The position numbers and the translations under genes were made by a program. Of a stretch of 64,000 nt of DNA, positions 9,478-19,374 are shown piece by piece (positions within the stretch are counted from its first letter, which is position 1; every line of letters starts with the position of its first letter). This DNA comes from Corynebacterium wankanglinii (GTDB lineage Bacteria > Actinomycetota > Actinomycetes > Mycobacteriales > Mycobacteriaceae), in assembly GCA_014490595.1 (NCBI GenBank), contig CP061031.1, positions 868,001 to 932,000 of the forward strand, written 5' to 3'. The notes beneath the pieces were generated by a model. The model did not search any database and had not been told where the DNA came from. It worked only from the letters and a program-made list of their open reading frames with translations.

Positions 9478-10857
9478 CTACCTGCTGGCCTTGATGTCGT
9501 CGTATGCAGCCAGAGCGATCTTGCGTGACGCTTTCACATCCACCATTGGCTCCGGGTAGCTGGGCAACAGGGCCTCCGGGGCCCAGCGCGAGACGTACGT
9601 GCCAGCAGGGTCGAACTTCTCCTGCTGCGTGATCGGGTTGAAGATGCGGAAGTACGGGGCAGCATCGTCGCCCGATCCAGCCACCCACTGCCAGTTGAAC
9701 GGGTTCGATGCCGTGTCCGCATCGACCAACGTGTCCCAGAACCATTCCTCACCGTGACGCCAGTGGATGCCCAGGTTCTTCGTCAGCCAGGAGCCCACAA
9801 CCATCCGCACTCGGTTATGCATGGAGCCGGTGCGCCACAGCTCGTGCATGCCGGCATCCACCAGCGGCACGCCCGTCTCGCCACGCTGCCACTGCGCCAG
9901 CTGGTCTAAATGCTGTGCAGCATCGCCGTCCGGCTCCATCGCGGGATCCGCAAACGCTTGAGGGTGCTCCCAGGGCTTCGCGTGTGCGCTCCAGGCCCAG
10001 TCGAAGTGGTTGAACTGCTCGCGGACGTTGTGCACGGCAAGGTCCGGCAGGTGGTAGTAGCGGTGCCAGGCAAACTCCCGCCACACCACCTGGCGCAAGA
10101 AGGCCCACGCGTGCGATGCGGCCGCCGGGTGCTGCTCTGCAAACGAGGCCGTCTCCGCCCAGACGTAGCCCGGGGAAGGCTCGCCGAACCGCAGGTGGGC
10201 GCTCAGCCCCGAGGTCGCGCCGGGGGAGAGGTCGTTGTTGTCGTACCTGCGCCCGTTGGCGAGCCCGTCCAAAAAATCGTGGAAGCGCTGGAGCGCCGCG
10301 TCTTCCCCGGGTGTGTTGTGCGCGTCTAGTTCCGCGGCCCACGCGGGGGCCTCCGGCGCGTCGAAGGCTTGTCCGCCCGGCAGCGTGGGAGCGGCCAACG
10401 GCTCTGGCGGGTGCGCGACGAGGTGCTGCCGGACCGCGTTGTAAAACGGCGTGAACACCCGGTACGGCGTGCCGGAGCCCGTGGTGATTTCCCACGGCTC
10501 CGCAAGTAGAAAGCCGGGGAAGGTGCGCGCGCCGACCCTGCGTTTGATTTCGGCGTCGAGCTCGGTTGCATCGTAGCGGCGGTTCCACACCACCTCGGCG
10601 TTGAGCTGCTGTGCCACCCGCGGCACGATCTCGCGCGGGTCGCCCGTTTCGCGGATCAGTGGGAGCTTTGCGCTAAGCGACGCAATACTGCGCTCCCGCC
10701 ACCACGCCGCTGCCCGGCCGAGGGGGCGGGGGCCGGAGGTGTCGTCGATAAGCAAACCTGCAACCTCGCAGCGAGAAGCGGCGTATGCGAGGGCGGGGTT
10801 GTCGGTGGCGCGCAAATCGTCGTGGAACCACACCAGTGTTTTCGGGGTAGTGGGCAC
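9478..10857 (-). CDS. phrB: Deoxyribodipyrimidine photolyase
   Basis: A 459-residue class I photolyase that repairs cyclobutane pyrimidine dimers using blue light and FADH-. It has the N-terminal Rossmann-like antenna-binding domain ([16 protein letters not shown]) and the helical FAD-binding domain with [40 protein letters not shown] and the conserved end section [18 protein letters not shown]. Length is normal for the family. It diverges from luxS across a 29-nt gap. Confidence 0.94.
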   Translation of the reverse strand: MPTTPKTLVWFHDDLRATDNPALAYAASRCEVAGLLIDDTSGPRPLGRAAAWWRERSIASLSAKLPLIRETGDPREIVPRVAQQLNAEVVWNRRYDATELDAEIKRRVGARTFPGFLLAEPWEITTGSGTPYRVFTPFYNAVRQHLVAHPPEPLAAPTLPGGQAFDAPEAPAWAAELDAHNTPGEDAALQRFHDFLDGLANGRRYDNNDLSPGATSGLSAHLRFGEPSPGYVWAETASFAEQHPAAASHAWAFLRQVVWREFAWHRYYHLPDLAVHNVREQFNHFDWAWSAHAKPWEHPQAFADPAMEPDGDAAQHLDQLAQWQRGETGVPLVDAGMHELWRTGSMHNRVRMVVGSWLTKNLGIHWRHGEEWFWDTLVDADTASNPFNWQWVAGSGDDAAPYFRIFNPITQQEKFDPAGTYVSRWAPEALLPSYPEPMVDVKASRKIALAAYDDIKASR

Positions 10858-10886
10858 GTCTGCCTCCCTTCAGTACAGTCGGAGCC

Positions 10887-11351
10887 ATGACTGAGCGTAT
10901 GAATGTTGAATCCTTCAATCTCGACCACACCAAGGTATCCGCCCCTTTCATCCGCCTGGCGGACCGCAAGGAGCTGCCCGCGGGCGACACGTTGGTGAAA
11001 TACGACATCCGCTTCAAGCAGCCCAACGTCGAGCACTTGGAAATGCCTGCGGTGCACTCGCTTGAGCACATGTTCGCAGAGCACGCCCGAAACCACGCAA
11101 GCAACGTCATCGATTTCGGCCCGATGGGCTGCCAGACCGGCTTCTATCTCATGCTTTCGGGCGACCCGTCGGAGGCTGAGGTGGCGGATCTGGTGGAGAA
11201 GACCTTGACCGACATCACCAACGCCGACGAGGTTCCGGCCGCGAACGAAAAGCAGTGCGGCTGGGGCGCAAACCACGACCTCGAGGCTGCGAAGCGCGAG
11301 GCGCAGGCTTTCCTTGACAAGCGCGATGAGTGGGGCACCGTCTTCAAGTAG
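10887..11351 (+). CDS. luxS: S-ribosylhomocysteine lyase LuxS
   Basis: A 154-residue enzyme that cleaves S-ribosylhomocysteine to homocysteine and DPD (the AI-2 precursor) in the activated methyl cycle. The metal site HSLEH (HxxEH) is intact, as are MGCQTGFYL and the third ligand Cys in EKQCGWG. Length is typical. A TACAGT hexamer (10874-10879) ends 7 nt before the ATG, so the mRNA may be leaderless, although GGAG is also present just before the start. It converges on the suppressor-of-fused gene. Confidence 0.96.
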   Translation: MTERMNVESFNLDHTKVSAPFIRLADRKELPAGDTLVKYDIRFKQPNVEHLEMPAVHSLEHMFAEHARNHASNVIDFGPMGCQTGFYLMLSGDPSEAEVADLVEKTLTDITNADEVPAANEKQCGWGANHDLEAAKREAQAFLDKRDEWGTVFK

Positions 11352-11357
11352 TCGGGT

Positions 11358-12284
11358 CTAGGACGCCGGGTCGAGCACTCGGATCACGAGCGGGGCGGTG
11401 CGTAGGTGGTACGTCCCCGGCATCGCGTCGAATACCGCAAGGATCTCGTGGGCGAAAGCCTCAGTCGCGGGGACGACGATGTGGTCGTCCGCCAGCTCGG
11501 TCGTGGGGGAGTGCGGGTCCAGCAACAGCCACGTGTCGCCGCGGAGCAGGGCGAAGGGTCGGTGGTGCAGCAGGCGATGCCGTGCGGCTCGCACTAGAGC
11601 CCGCGCGGCCGCCGGATCGAGGTCCACGCGTCCGCCCGCATCCACGTCGAGGTAGCGAGCGTGCATCGCGCCTATCGACGAGCCTTCGACCCCCACCACC
11701 CGATCCAGCCAGGCGCGGTCGTCTGGATTCGCGCTCAACGCATCCCTGTTGGTGGAGGTCATGCCCAACGGAACTCGGTCGCCTACCAATTTCGCGAACT
11801 TGAGGGGATCCCACGAGAGCATGCGCTCCACGTCGTCGCCAGCCAAGCCGACGGCGTACGTGAAGCGGATCAGCCCGGTTGGGCCGTCGAGCACCCCGAG
11901 AATCGGATCGGTGACAAACACAAACCCCGTCAGCGTTCCTCGAGGGTGCTCCAGGGAGAGATAGTGGCCTGGTTCGATCTCGTCGCGCGCGGCACGGGCG
12001 AGGAGGTCTGCGGGCCATTGGTCCGGCAGCGCCGGGGATCCTGGCACCCGCATGGTCAGCTCCGCTTGCGTTCCTGCTGAGGGCTGGGACGAGGACACGC
12101 GGGATTTGCCGAAGGTGATGTAGAGGACGTGCGGGGCCGGCTGATCCAGCACGTAAGCGTGAACGTCGAGGCTGCGGTACGAGAACACGTATGCGTCGTC
12201 GCTGCCTGTCGTCTGCGTGATGTGCTCGCGCACCGCGTCTCCGCCGGTGCGGGGGCCGCGCCGCACGCTATCGAACACTCCCAT
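11358..12284 (-). CDS. Suppressor of fused (SUFU) domain protein
   Basis: A 308-residue protein with start at MGVFDSVRR, supported by GGTGGG just upstream; the ORF extends further but without support. The first half fits the bacterial suppressor-of-fused family (VHAYVLDQPAPHVLYITFGKS, LPDQWPADLLARAARDEIEPGHYLSL, GFVFVTDPILGVLDGPTGLIRFTYAVGL). The C-terminal part is less conserved. These proteins sometimes act as immunity proteins in toxin systems, but no toxin is adjacent here and the role is unknown. Confidence 0.72.
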   Translation of the reverse strand: MGVFDSVRRGPRTGGDAVREHITQTTGSDDAYVFSYRSLDVHAYVLDQPAPHVLYITFGKSRVSSSQPSAGTQAELTMRVPGSPALPDQWPADLLARAARDEIEPGHYLSLEHPRGTLTGFVFVTDPILGVLDGPTGLIRFTYAVGLAGDDVERMLSWDPLKFAKLVGDRVPLGMTSTNRDALSANPDDRAWLDRVVGVEGSSIGAMHARYLDVDAGGRVDLDPAAARALVRAARHRLLHHRPFALLRGDTWLLLDPHSPTTELADDHIVVPATEAFAHEILAVFDAMPGTYHLRTAPLVIRVLDPAS

Positions 12285-12436
12285 GGGCCCACCATATCGC
12301 CGACGCCGGCCCGTAATCTCAGAGGTGGGAACCTTTTCGGGGGCGGTAGCGTTATAGACGGTGAAGTCTTTGGGCCCAGGTACACAATCGGGTCCGACAA
12401 TGACGGTATACAAAATTTGGAAAGGAACTGTGCGTC

Positions 12437-13252
12437 GTGAGAAGCACTAACCCCGTTCTACGCAACCTGCCGCAGGCGGAGGCGAACAACGGCTACGGCT
12501 ACCAGGCTGGCCAGACCGCCACACTGCCCGGGCAGTTGCCCGACATCGATCACTCCCGCCCGATGACAGTGGACGACGTGGTGACGAAGACGGGTATCAC
12601 CCTGGCGGTCATCATCGCGTTCGCCGCCGTGAACTTCGCCATTTACGCCGGCGGCAATGTCGGCCTCGGCTCGATCCTCACCATCGTCGGTGCGATCGGG
12701 GCGTTTGTGACCACGCTCGTCCACGCGTTCCGCCGCGAGTTCGGCTCGCCGGGTGTCACCCTCACCTACGCCGCTTTCGAGGGCTTGTTCCTCGGCGGTT
12801 TCTCCCTGGTCGTCTCCGGCTGGTTCACGGTCGGCGGCGCCGACGCAGGCCAGATGATCTTCCAGGCCATCTTGGGCACGGTCGGGGTGTTCATCGGCAT
12901 GCTCGTGGTGTACCGCCGTGGCGCGATCCGGGTGACCCCCCGCTTCCACCGCATCCTCACCGGAGCGATCTTCGGCATGGCCATCATGGCGATCGGCAAT
13001 CTTCTGCTCGCCATCTTCACCGGGGTGTCTCCGCTGCGCGACGGCGGCACACTGTCCATTGCTTTCGGCGTGGTCTGCGTCGTGCTCGCCGCACTATCGT
13101 TCCTGCAAGATTTCGATCTCGCGGACAAGCTGGTGCGCACGGGAGCTCCTGAACGCGCCTCGTGGGGCGTTGCCCTCGGCCTCGCAGTGACCCTCGTGTG
13201 GCTCTACACCGAGATCCTGCGCCTGCTGTCTTACTTCTCCAACGACCGCTAG
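12437..13252 (+). CDS. Bax inhibitor-1/YccA family membrane protein
   Basis: A 271-residue protein with a polar N-terminal tail (about 50 residues) and seven membrane segments typical of the BI-1/YccA group (LTYAAFEGLFLGGFSLVVSG, TGAIFGMAIMAIGN, SFLQDFDLADKLV, WLYTEILRLLSYF). Homologues are pH-sensitive calcium leak channels or FtsH-associated proteins. The start is GTG with AAAGGA upstream. A strong palindromic terminator follows. Confidence 0.88.
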   Translation: MRSTNPVLRNLPQAEANNGYGYQAGQTATLPGQLPDIDHSRPMTVDDVVTKTGITLAVIIAFAAVNFAIYAGGNVGLGSILTIVGAIGAFVTTLVHAFRREFGSPGVTLTYAAFEGLFLGGFSLVVSGWFTVGGADAGQMIFQAILGTVGVFIGMLVVYRRGAIRVTPRFHRILTGAIFGMAIMAIGNLLLAIFTGVSPLRDGGTLSIAFGVVCVVLAALSFLQDFDLADKLVRTGAPERASWGVALGLAVTLVWLYTEILRLLSYFSNDR

Positions 13253-13263
13253 GAGAACACGAC

Positions 13264-13301
13264 AAAAGTGCCTCGCCCGGAATTCCGGGCGAGGCACTTT
13301 T
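13264..13301. terminator. Bidirectional rho-independent terminator
   Basis: A perfect 38-nt palindrome with 19-nt arms (aaaagtgcctcgcccgg and its complement) lies between the convergent YccA-family gene and the lipoprotein gene. A-runs and T-runs at both ends make it functional on either strand. Confidence 0.9.
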
Positions 13302-13313
13302 CACATGTACGGC

Positions 13314-13850
13314 TTAGTAGTTGTTCTCCGGAACTACGGGCTGGCCGTCGACGGTGACGGTGGTGAACGTCAACACACCGTTGACAATCTGCGGGCTGCC
13401 CAGGACGACCTTCACGCCCTCTTCGCGGTTGTCGGGGGAAACGACTACGCGTGTTGCAGTGCCCTCGGCGAGGTCCTCGCCCCACTGATCCCAGACGATG
13501 TCCTCGAGGAAGTCGTCCTGGTTCTTGCAGTCCACGGTAAGGCGGTCCGGGCGGAGCAGGCCGGTGGCGTCACAGTTGTTGAACGTCGGCGTGCCCTCGG
13601 CGGAAACAGCGGCGGTGCCGGTCTCCTTGTTTATCGCGTGTGCCTCGGTGACGTTGGTCGCCTCAGCAGACGAGGTGGCGCGGGCGGTGCTGGCGCCTCC
13701 GACACCCTTCAGAGAGGTCGGATCCTGGCTGGTGGCTGTGTCGACCTTCTCTGCGGAGGGGTTCTGGTGCGGCGGGGTGCAACCTGCCAGGGCGAGCGCT
13801 GCCAGTGCAGCGACGCCGGCTACTGCTTTGCGGGAAGAGGTGGCAATCAC
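13314..13850 (-). CDS. Putative secreted lipoprotein of unknown function
   Basis: A 178-residue protein with a lipoprotein signal ending in LALAGC, a Ser/Thr/Ala-rich spacer (about 25-75), and a small globular domain with two cysteines (NNCDATG, VDCKNQDDF) that could form a disulfide. The sequence between them contains FNNCDATGLLRPDRLTVDC. I do not recognise a named family. It sits upstream of greA on the same strand order, and its 3' end reaches the palindromic terminator. Confidence 0.75.
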   Translation of the reverse strand: MIATSSRKAVAGVAALAALALAGCTPPHQNPSAEKVDTATSQDPTSLKGVGGASTARATSSAEATNVTEAHAINKETGTAAVSAEGTPTFNNCDATGLLRPDRLTVDCKNQDDFLEDIVWDQWGEDLAEGTATRVVVSPDNREEGVKVVLGSPQIVNGVLTFTTVTVDGQPVVPENNY

Positions 13851-13891
13851 AGGAGTGTTCCTTCGGTTTCGAAAAAGAGAAAAGGTTTTGG

Positions 13892-14413
13892 CTACTTCGC
13901 GCGGGGCGTGGAGGCCTTGACTGAATCATACGGCTCGGCCGAGACGACCGTGACGGAAATTTCACGGCCGTTCGGCGCGGTGTACTTCCGGGTCTCGCCC
14001 TCAGCAGCACCCACCACAGCGGCGCCGAGCGGGGAGTTCTCCGAATAGGTCTCCAAATCTGCGTTGTCAGTGGACGCCGCGCGGGTGCCGATGAGGAAGG
14101 TCTCGCGGTCGTCCTCGTCGCCGTCGTAGTACACGTGAACCACGGAACCGACGTGGGCGACGCCCTCGACAATGCCAGCGCGCTCGGTGGTGGAGTTAGA
14201 CAGGATCTCGGAGATCTGCTTGATGCGCGCCTCCTCCTGGTCCTGCTGCTCACGAGCCGCGTCGTAGCCCGCGTTCTCCTTGAGGTCGCCCTCCTCGCGG
14301 CGCTCGTTGATCTCGGCGGCGATCGCCGGACGGTTGTCGATGAGCTGCTGCAGCTCGGCCTCGAGCTTGGCCTTCATTTCGGGAGTAATGTACTGCTGCT
14401 GGGATTCAGCCAT
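13892..14413 (-). CDS. greA: Transcription elongation factor GreA
   Basis: A 173-residue factor that rescues backtracked RNA polymerase by stimulating transcript cleavage. The N-terminal coiled coil (EMKAKLEAELQQLIDNRPAIAAEINERREEGDLKENAGY, with the tip acidic residues) and the C-terminal FKBP-like domain are complete. It is part of the conserved actinobacterial block greA-DUF4307-mca. Confidence 0.95.
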   Translation of the reverse strand: MAESQQQYITPEMKAKLEAELQQLIDNRPAIAAEINERREEGDLKENAGYDAAREQQDQEEARIKQISEILSNSTTERAGIVEGVAHVGSVVHVYYDGDEDDRETFLIGTRAASTDNADLETYSENSPLGAAVVGAAEGETRKYTAPNGREISVTVVSAEPYDSVKASTPRAK

Positions 14414-14445
14414 AGGGGTCTAAACCTTCCCTGATACGTGAAATC

Positions 14446-14464
14446 GGCCCGCCGCTAGCGGGCC
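14446..14464 (-). terminator. Hairpin downstream of the DUF4307 gene, weak terminator candidate
   Basis: ggcccgc / gcgggcc form a perfect 7-bp stem with a 5-nt loop in the gap between the DUF4307 gene and greA. On the minus strand it is followed by GATTT rather than a full T tract, so termination would be partial at most. Confidence 0.4.
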
Positions 14465-14518
14465 AAAGTGTGAAGATATACGGCGAAAGATTAGCACACG
14501 CAACTCCGTCAGTTTCCC

Positions 14519-14977
14519 CTAGCGTGCTGCGTAGAAGCTGCTCTCCGGGTCCATGTAGAACGGCAGATTCTCCGAACACCCGTAGATGCGCCCAGACACC
14601 AGCGGTGCGCGCACAGGCAGATCCACCGCGATACGGGAGTGCTCCTCAGCACCAGCCGGAAGAATCACCTCGCGGCGGCCCACCTCGGCGTGCGAGTAGT
14701 CCACAGCGGTGACAATGCAGTACGCGGGCGTGTCCGGGTGTTTGCGTGTGACGTCGATCCACAGGCGGCCCGTCGAGTCGTCGATACGCTCCTGCGAAAT
14801 GAACTCTGCCCGCACCGGCTCGTTGAAACGGTTCATGATCGTCCGGGCGCCGAAAAACAGCAGGGCAACCATCAGGATGACCGAGACTACGGCCACAATT
14901 TTTCCGCCGGTGGAACCGCCGGAACCACCCTTCGCGCCGTAGCGGTCTGCGGGGCGGGGGGAGGTTGCTGTGCTCAC
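14519..14977 (-). CDS. DUF4307 domain-containing membrane protein
   Basis: A 152-residue protein: proline/glycine-rich cytoplasmic N-terminus, one membrane helix (about residues 27-47, KIVAVVSVILMVALLFFGA), and an extracytoplasmic domain with two conserved cysteines (YCIVTAVDYSHAEVG, IYGCSENLPFYM). DUF4307 proteins occur next to mca in Mycobacterium and Corynebacterium; their function is unknown. It diverges from mca. Confidence 0.88.
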   Translation of the reverse strand: MSTATSPRPADRYGAKGGSGGSTGGKIVAVVSVILMVALLFFGARTIMNRFNEPVRAEFISQERIDDSTGRLWIDVTRKHPDTPAYCIVTAVDYSHAEVGRREVILPAGAEEHSRIAVDLPVRAPLVSGRIYGCSENLPFYMDPESSFYAAR

Positions 14978-15074
14978 GGAAACGGCTCCTTGCAGGTGGT
15001 AAGGACTTCACCGCCGATGGTACTAAGATGACGCGAAGGTAAAGAACTGACCCTACGAAAGTTGGAGTGATCGA

Positions 15075-15947
15075 GTGACCGGGTTGCGTCTGATGGCGAT
15101 TCACGCCCACCCTGACGACGAATCCTCCAAGGGTGCAGCCACCATGGCCAAGTACGCCGCCGAGGGAAACCGGGTGCTGGTGGTCACCTGCACCGACGGC
15201 AGGCGCGGCGACGTGCTCAACCCGGCGATGGACCGACCGGGAGTGCTGGACAACATCCTAGATGTGCGCCGTGAGGAGATGGCTCGGGCGGCGGCCGCGC
15301 TGGGCGTCGAGCACGTTTGGCTGGGATACGAGGACTCAGGCCTGCCTGAGGGCGACCCGCTGCCCCCGTTGCCCGAAGGCTCATTTGCGGTGCAGGACCC
15401 GGAGGAAGTGGCGGAAAAGATTGTGGAGCAAATCCGCGAGTTCCGTCCCCACGTGATCATCACGTACGACGAAAACGGCGGCTACCCGCACCCGGACCAC
15501 CTGATGGTGCACGCGATCTCAATGATCGCCTGGGAGCGCGCGGGCGACCCTTCCTTCGCGCCGCAGGCGGGCGAGCCGTGGACGCCGCTGAAGCTGTACT
15601 ACTCGCACGGCTTCATCTTGCAGCGGATGAAACTGCTGCAAGAACGCTTGATCGAGCGCGGCCAGAAGAGCCCGTACGAACTCATGATCAAACGCTGGGA
15701 GGAAAACGAGGGAGATGTCTTCGATCGCGTGACCACACAGGTCGAGTGCGCGGGCTATTTCCAGCAGCGCGCCGAGGCGCTCACCGCCCACGCCACACAG
15801 ATCGACCCCGCTGGCGCGTTTCTGGCCAGTCCGGTGGAAGAGCAGCAGGACGTGTGGCCCACCGAGGAGTTCGAGCTCGCTGCAAGCCGGGTAGACACCA
15901 CGCTGCCGGAAACGGACCTGTTCGCGGGCATCGAGGAGGGAGAGTAA
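15075..15947 (+). CDS. mca: Mycothiol S-conjugate amidase
   Basis: A 290-residue zinc amidase that hydrolyses mycothiol S-conjugates during detoxification, releasing a mercapturic acid and GlcN-Ins. The metal-binding motif AHPDDESSKG carries the Lys typical of Mca; the related deacetylase MshB differs there. YPHPDHLMVH gives the third ligand. GTG start. The next ORF begins directly after its TAA. Its presence implies mycothiol as the low-molecular-weight thiol of this organism. Confidence 0.94.
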   Translation: MTGLRLMAIHAHPDDESSKGAATMAKYAAEGNRVLVVTCTDGRRGDVLNPAMDRPGVLDNILDVRREEMARAAAALGVEHVWLGYEDSGLPEGDPLPPLPEGSFAVQDPEEVAEKIVEQIREFRPHVIITYDENGGYPHPDHLMVHAISMIAWERAGDPSFAPQAGEPWTPLKLYYSHGFILQRMKLLQERLIERGQKSPYELMIKRWEENEGDVFDRVTTQVECAGYFQQRAEALTAHATQIDPAGAFLASPVEEQQDVWPTEEFELAASRVDTTLPETDLFAGIEEGE

Positions 15948-16247
15948 ATGACCACGTTCACCATCGCCGCCGCTGACGCCGCGAGCTTCATTCTTGCCCA
16001 GTCGCCGGGGGAGACACCGGTCGGCCCAGACTTTGGCAAGGCCTCGCCGATCGGGCTGCTGCTGCTGGTCATCCTCGGTGTGGTCGTGCTGTTCATCGGG
16101 TGGTCCTTCCACCGCCGCTTCTCCCGCTTCAAGCGCCGTCAAGCGTTCGCGGAGGCTCGTGGCATCGACCCGTTCGACGAGAAGGCGGTAGACGAGGCCA
16201 TGGAGCAGGCGGGACTCAAGGACCAGCGCAAGAAAAACGCCTTCTAG
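15948..16247 (+). CDS. Small single-span membrane protein
   Basis: A 99-residue protein with one strong transmembrane helix (about 34-52, GLLLLVILGVVVLFIGW) followed by an Arg/Lys-rich cytoplasmic tail. The ATG immediately follows the mca stop, so expression is coupled. Similar small proteins occupy this position downstream of mca in other actinobacteria. No function is known. Confidence 0.75.
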   Translation: MTTFTIAAADAASFILAQSPGETPVGPDFGKASPIGLLLLVILGVVVLFIGWSFHRRFSRFKRRQAFAEARGIDPFDEKAVDEAMEQAGLKDQRKKNAF

Positions 16248-16265
16248 CTGGGTAGAATTCGCACC

Positions 16266-17045
16266 GTGTCTGTCCTATCCAAGCTGCGCTACCCGTTGTA
16301 CCCGCTCTATGAGGCACGCCTGAAGCGCGAGCTCCGCGGCAAGAAACGCCCGCAGCACATCGCCGTCATGGCAGACGGCAACCGCCGCTGGGCACGAGAA
16401 TCCGGCTTCAAAGACATCTCGCACGGACACCGTGTCGGCGGCGCCAAGATCGGCGAGCTGGTCCGCTGGTCGGCGGAGATGGACATCGATGTCCTCACCA
16501 TTTACCTGTTGTCCACGGAAAACCTGCAGCGGACCACAGAGGAAGTGGAGTTGCTCTTCGACATCATCTCCGGTGTCATCGAAGAACTGGCCACGGAGCA
16601 CTACACCTGCCGCGTGCGGTTGGTGGGCCACCTGGAGTTGTTGCCGGAGGACGTCGCTAAGCGCATGCGCGAAAGTGCAGCGGCGACGGATGAGAAACCC
16701 GGCCTGACCGTCAACATCGCTGTCGGCTACGGCGGGCGGCAAGAGATTGTGGACGCGGTGCAATCGCTTATCGACGACAAAGCTCACGCCGGGGTCACCG
16801 CCACCGAAATGGCGGCCGAGATTACCGTCGAATCCATCTCGGAGCACCTGTACACCTCGGGCCAGCCGGACCCGGACTTGGTCATCCGCACCTCCGGCGA
16901 GCAGCGGCTGTCTGGCTTCCTGCTGTGGCAGGCGGCGTACTCGGAAATCTGGTTCACGGACATTTACTGGCCGGCGTTTCGCAAGATCGATTTCCTGCGC
17001 GCGCTGCGCGACTACTCGCAGCGTTCCCGTCGCTTCGGCAAATAG
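16266..17045 (+). CDS. uppS: Cis-prenyltransferase (isoprenyl diphosphate synthase, UppS family)
   Basis: A 259-residue cis-isoprenyl diphosphate synthase with the catalytic Asp motif HIAVMADGNRRWA, the STENLQR motif and the C-terminal RTSGEQRLSGFLLWQ...SEIWF block. The position between mca and coaA matches mycobacterial Rv1086, which makes short Z,E-farnesyl diphosphate that is then elongated to decaprenyl phosphate; I infer the same for this copy. GTG start with TAGAAT (16253-16258) ending 7 nt upstream suggests a leaderless mRNA. Confidence 0.92.
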   Translation: MSVLSKLRYPLYPLYEARLKRELRGKKRPQHIAVMADGNRRWARESGFKDISHGHRVGGAKIGELVRWSAEMDIDVLTIYLLSTENLQRTTEEVELLFDIISGVIEELATEHYTCRVRLVGHLELLPEDVAKRMRESAAATDEKPGLTVNIAVGYGGRQEIVDAVQSLIDDKAHAGVTATEMAAEITVESISEHLYTSGQPDPDLVIRTSGEQRLSGFLLWQAAYSEIWFTDIYWPAFRKIDFLRALRDYSQRSRRFGK

Positions 17046-17969
17046 CTAGATCTTGCGCATGCGGACGCGCTGGACAGTGTGGTCGTAGTCCTTGCGCAGC
17101 ACCAGTGATGCGCGCACCCGGGTGGGGAGAATGTTTTCCACGAGGTTGGGCAGGTTGATGGTTTGCCACAGCTCACGGGCCTCGTAGGTGGCTGCTGCGT
17201 CGTCCATGTCCGCGAAGTGCGCGAAGTGGTTACCGGGCTCGCGGAACGCCGTGTCGCGCAGCTTGAGAAACCGCTCGATGTACCAGCGCTCGATATCCTG
17301 AGTCTTCGCGTCCACGTAGATGGAGAAATCAAACAAGTCGGACACCATCAGCGTGGGCCCGGTCTGCAGCACGTTCAGGCCTTCGAGGATGAGGATGTCG
17401 GGCTGGCGGACCTCGATGCACTCTTCGGGCAGGATGTCGTAGGCCTCGTGCGAGTAGATAGGCGCTTTGACCACGGGATGGCCTGATTTGACCTCGGTGA
17501 CAAACCGCATGAGGTTGCGGCGGTCGTAGGACTCCGGGAAGCCCTTGCGTTTCATAATGCCGCGCTCCTCCAGCACCGTCTTGGGGTAGAGGAACCCGTC
17601 GGTGGTGACAAGGTCCACCCGCGGGTGTGAGTCCCATCGTTGGAGCAGCACCTGCAGCACGCGCGCTGTGGTGGATTTTCCCACTGCCACGGAGCCAGCC
17701 AGGCCGATGATGAAGGGCACATGCCCGGGGTCGCCGCCGATAAATGTTTCGGTAGCCTTGGTGAGCTTCTGTCGCGCACGCACCTGCAGGTGAATCAGGC
17801 GCGACAGCGGCAGGTAAATATCCTCTACCTCCTGCAGGTCCAAGTTCTCGCCGATGCCGGAAAGGGCTCTCAGCTCCGTCTCCGTGAGAACCTGGGGCAT
17901 GGTGGCGCGACGTTTGCGCCAGTCCTCGCGGTGGAAGTCGAGGTACGGCGACGAATCGGCTCGTGACAT
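17046..17969 (-). CDS. coaA: Pantothenate kinase type I
   Basis: A 307-residue kinase (start at [12 protein letters not shown]) that phosphorylates pantothenate in the first step of coenzyme A synthesis. P-loop [12 protein letters not shown], plus [16 protein letters not shown] and the feedback/CoA-binding C-terminal region ending in RVRMRKI, are all present. It diverges from glyA, as in other corynebacteria and mycobacteria. Upstream in-frame ATG codons exist, but they extend past the conserved N-terminus. Confidence 0.94.
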   Translation of the reverse strand: MSRADSSPYLDFHREDWRKRRATMPQVLTETELRALSGIGENLDLQEVEDIYLPLSRLIHLQVRARQKLTKATETFIGGDPGHVPFIIGLAGSVAVGKSTTARVLQVLLQRWDSHPRVDLVTTDGFLYPKTVLEERGIMKRKGFPESYDRRNLMRFVTEVKSGHPVVKAPIYSHEAYDILPEECIEVRQPDILILEGLNVLQTGPTLMVSDLFDFSIYVDAKTQDIERWYIERFLKLRDTAFREPGNHFAHFADMDDAAATYEARELWQTINLPNLVENILPTRVRASLVLRKDYDHTVQRVRMRKI

Positions 17970-18033
17970 AGCCACCATTGTTGCACCGGAGCAAAAGTGG
18001 AATAAATCCACCGTCTTGGCCCTCAGTCTTTCC

Positions 18034-18039
18034 TATACT
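18034..18039 (+). promoter_or_regulatory. -10 element of the glyA promoter
   Basis: TATACT matches the corynebacterial -10 consensus (TANNNT). It would give a leader of roughly 37 nt containing the small dyad cgttg-taac-caacg and AGAAAGGA before the GTG. The -35 region is not obvious. Confidence 0.5.
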
Positions 18040-18082
18040 TCGAGACGTTGTAACCAACGCGAGAAGAAAGGACCCGGTCGAA

Positions 18083-19374
18083 GTGTCTGAAGACCTCCGC
18101 TACCAGGATCTGGCCACCTATGACCCCGAGGTGCATGCCGCAATTGTGGACGAGCTGGCGCGCCAGCGCGGCACCTTGGAGATGATCGCTTCCGAGAACT
18201 TCGTGCCGCGCTCCGTGCTGCAGGCCCAAGGCTCGGTGTTGACCAACAAGTACGCCGAGGGCTACCGGGCCGCCGCTACTACGGCGGCTGCGAGCACGTC
18301 GACGTGATCGAGGACTTGGCGCGCGACCGCGCCAAAGAGGTGTTCGGAGCAAAGTACGCGAACGTGCAGCCACACTCCGGCGCGCAGGCGAACGCTGCGG
18401 TGCTTATGGCGCTGGCGGAGCCGGGCGACACCATCCTCGGCCTCGACCTGGCGCACGGCGGCCACCTCACTCACGGCATGAAGATCAACTTCTCCGGCCG
18501 TCTTTACAACGTGGCTGCGTACCAGGTGGAAGAGGACACCCACCTGATCGACATGGCGAAGCTGCGCGAGCAGGCCCGCGAGGTGAAGCCGAAGGTGATC
18601 ATCGCTGGTTGGTCCGCTTACCCGCGTCATGAGGATTTCGCGGAATTCCGCTCCATCGCCGACGAGGTCGGCGCCTACCTGTGGGTAGACATGGCCCACT
18701 TCGCGGGTCTCGTCGCCGCCGGCCTCCACCCGAACCCGGTGCCGCACGCGCACGTGGTCTCGTCCACGGTGCACAAGACCTTGGGTGGGCCGCGCTCTGG
18801 TTTCATCCTCACCAACGACCTGGAGTTGCACAAGAAGCTCAACTCCGCGGTGTTCCCGGGCCAGCAGGGCGGCCCGCTCATGCACGTGGTGGCCGCGAAG
18901 GCGACCGCGTTCAAGATTGCGGGCACCCCCGAGTTCAAGGACCGCCAGCAGCGCACCCTGGGCGGAGCGAAGGTGCTGGCGGAGCGCCTGCTTGCGGACG
19001 ACGCGCGCGAGGCCGGCATCTCCGTCGTCTCCGGCGGCACGGAGGTGCACCTCGTGCTGGTGGACCTGCGCAACTCGCCGATGGACGGCCAGCAGGCTGA
19101 AGACCTGCTGCACTCCGTGGGCATTACAGTCAACCGCAACGCCGTGCCGTTCGACCCGCGCCCGCCGAAGGTGACCTCCGGCCTGCGCATCGGCACCTCC
19201 GCGCTGGCCACCCGCGGCTTCGGCGAGGAGGACTTCCGTGAGGTCGCCGAGATCATCGCAGAGACCCTGATCAAGGGCGAGGAAGCCGACATTGAGGCCC
19301 TTCGCGGCCGCGTTGAAGCCCTGGCGCGCAAATACCCGCTCTACCCGGACCTCGAGGATTGGAAGATGCTCTAG
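18083..19374 (+). pseudogene. glyA: Serine hydroxymethyltransferase, frameshifted
   Basis: A PLP enzyme that converts serine to glycine and charges tetrahydrofolate with a one-carbon unit. The first frame ([17 protein letters not shown]... NKYAEGY) breaks at about 18268, where ggctaccgggcc appears in place of the expected extra C. The remainder ([21 protein letters not shown] onward) continues in frame from 18304, including the PLP lysine region [14 protein letters not shown]. Restoring one base gives a complete protein of about 430 residues. Since glyA is normally essential, a sequencing error is the likeliest reason. Confidence 0.9.
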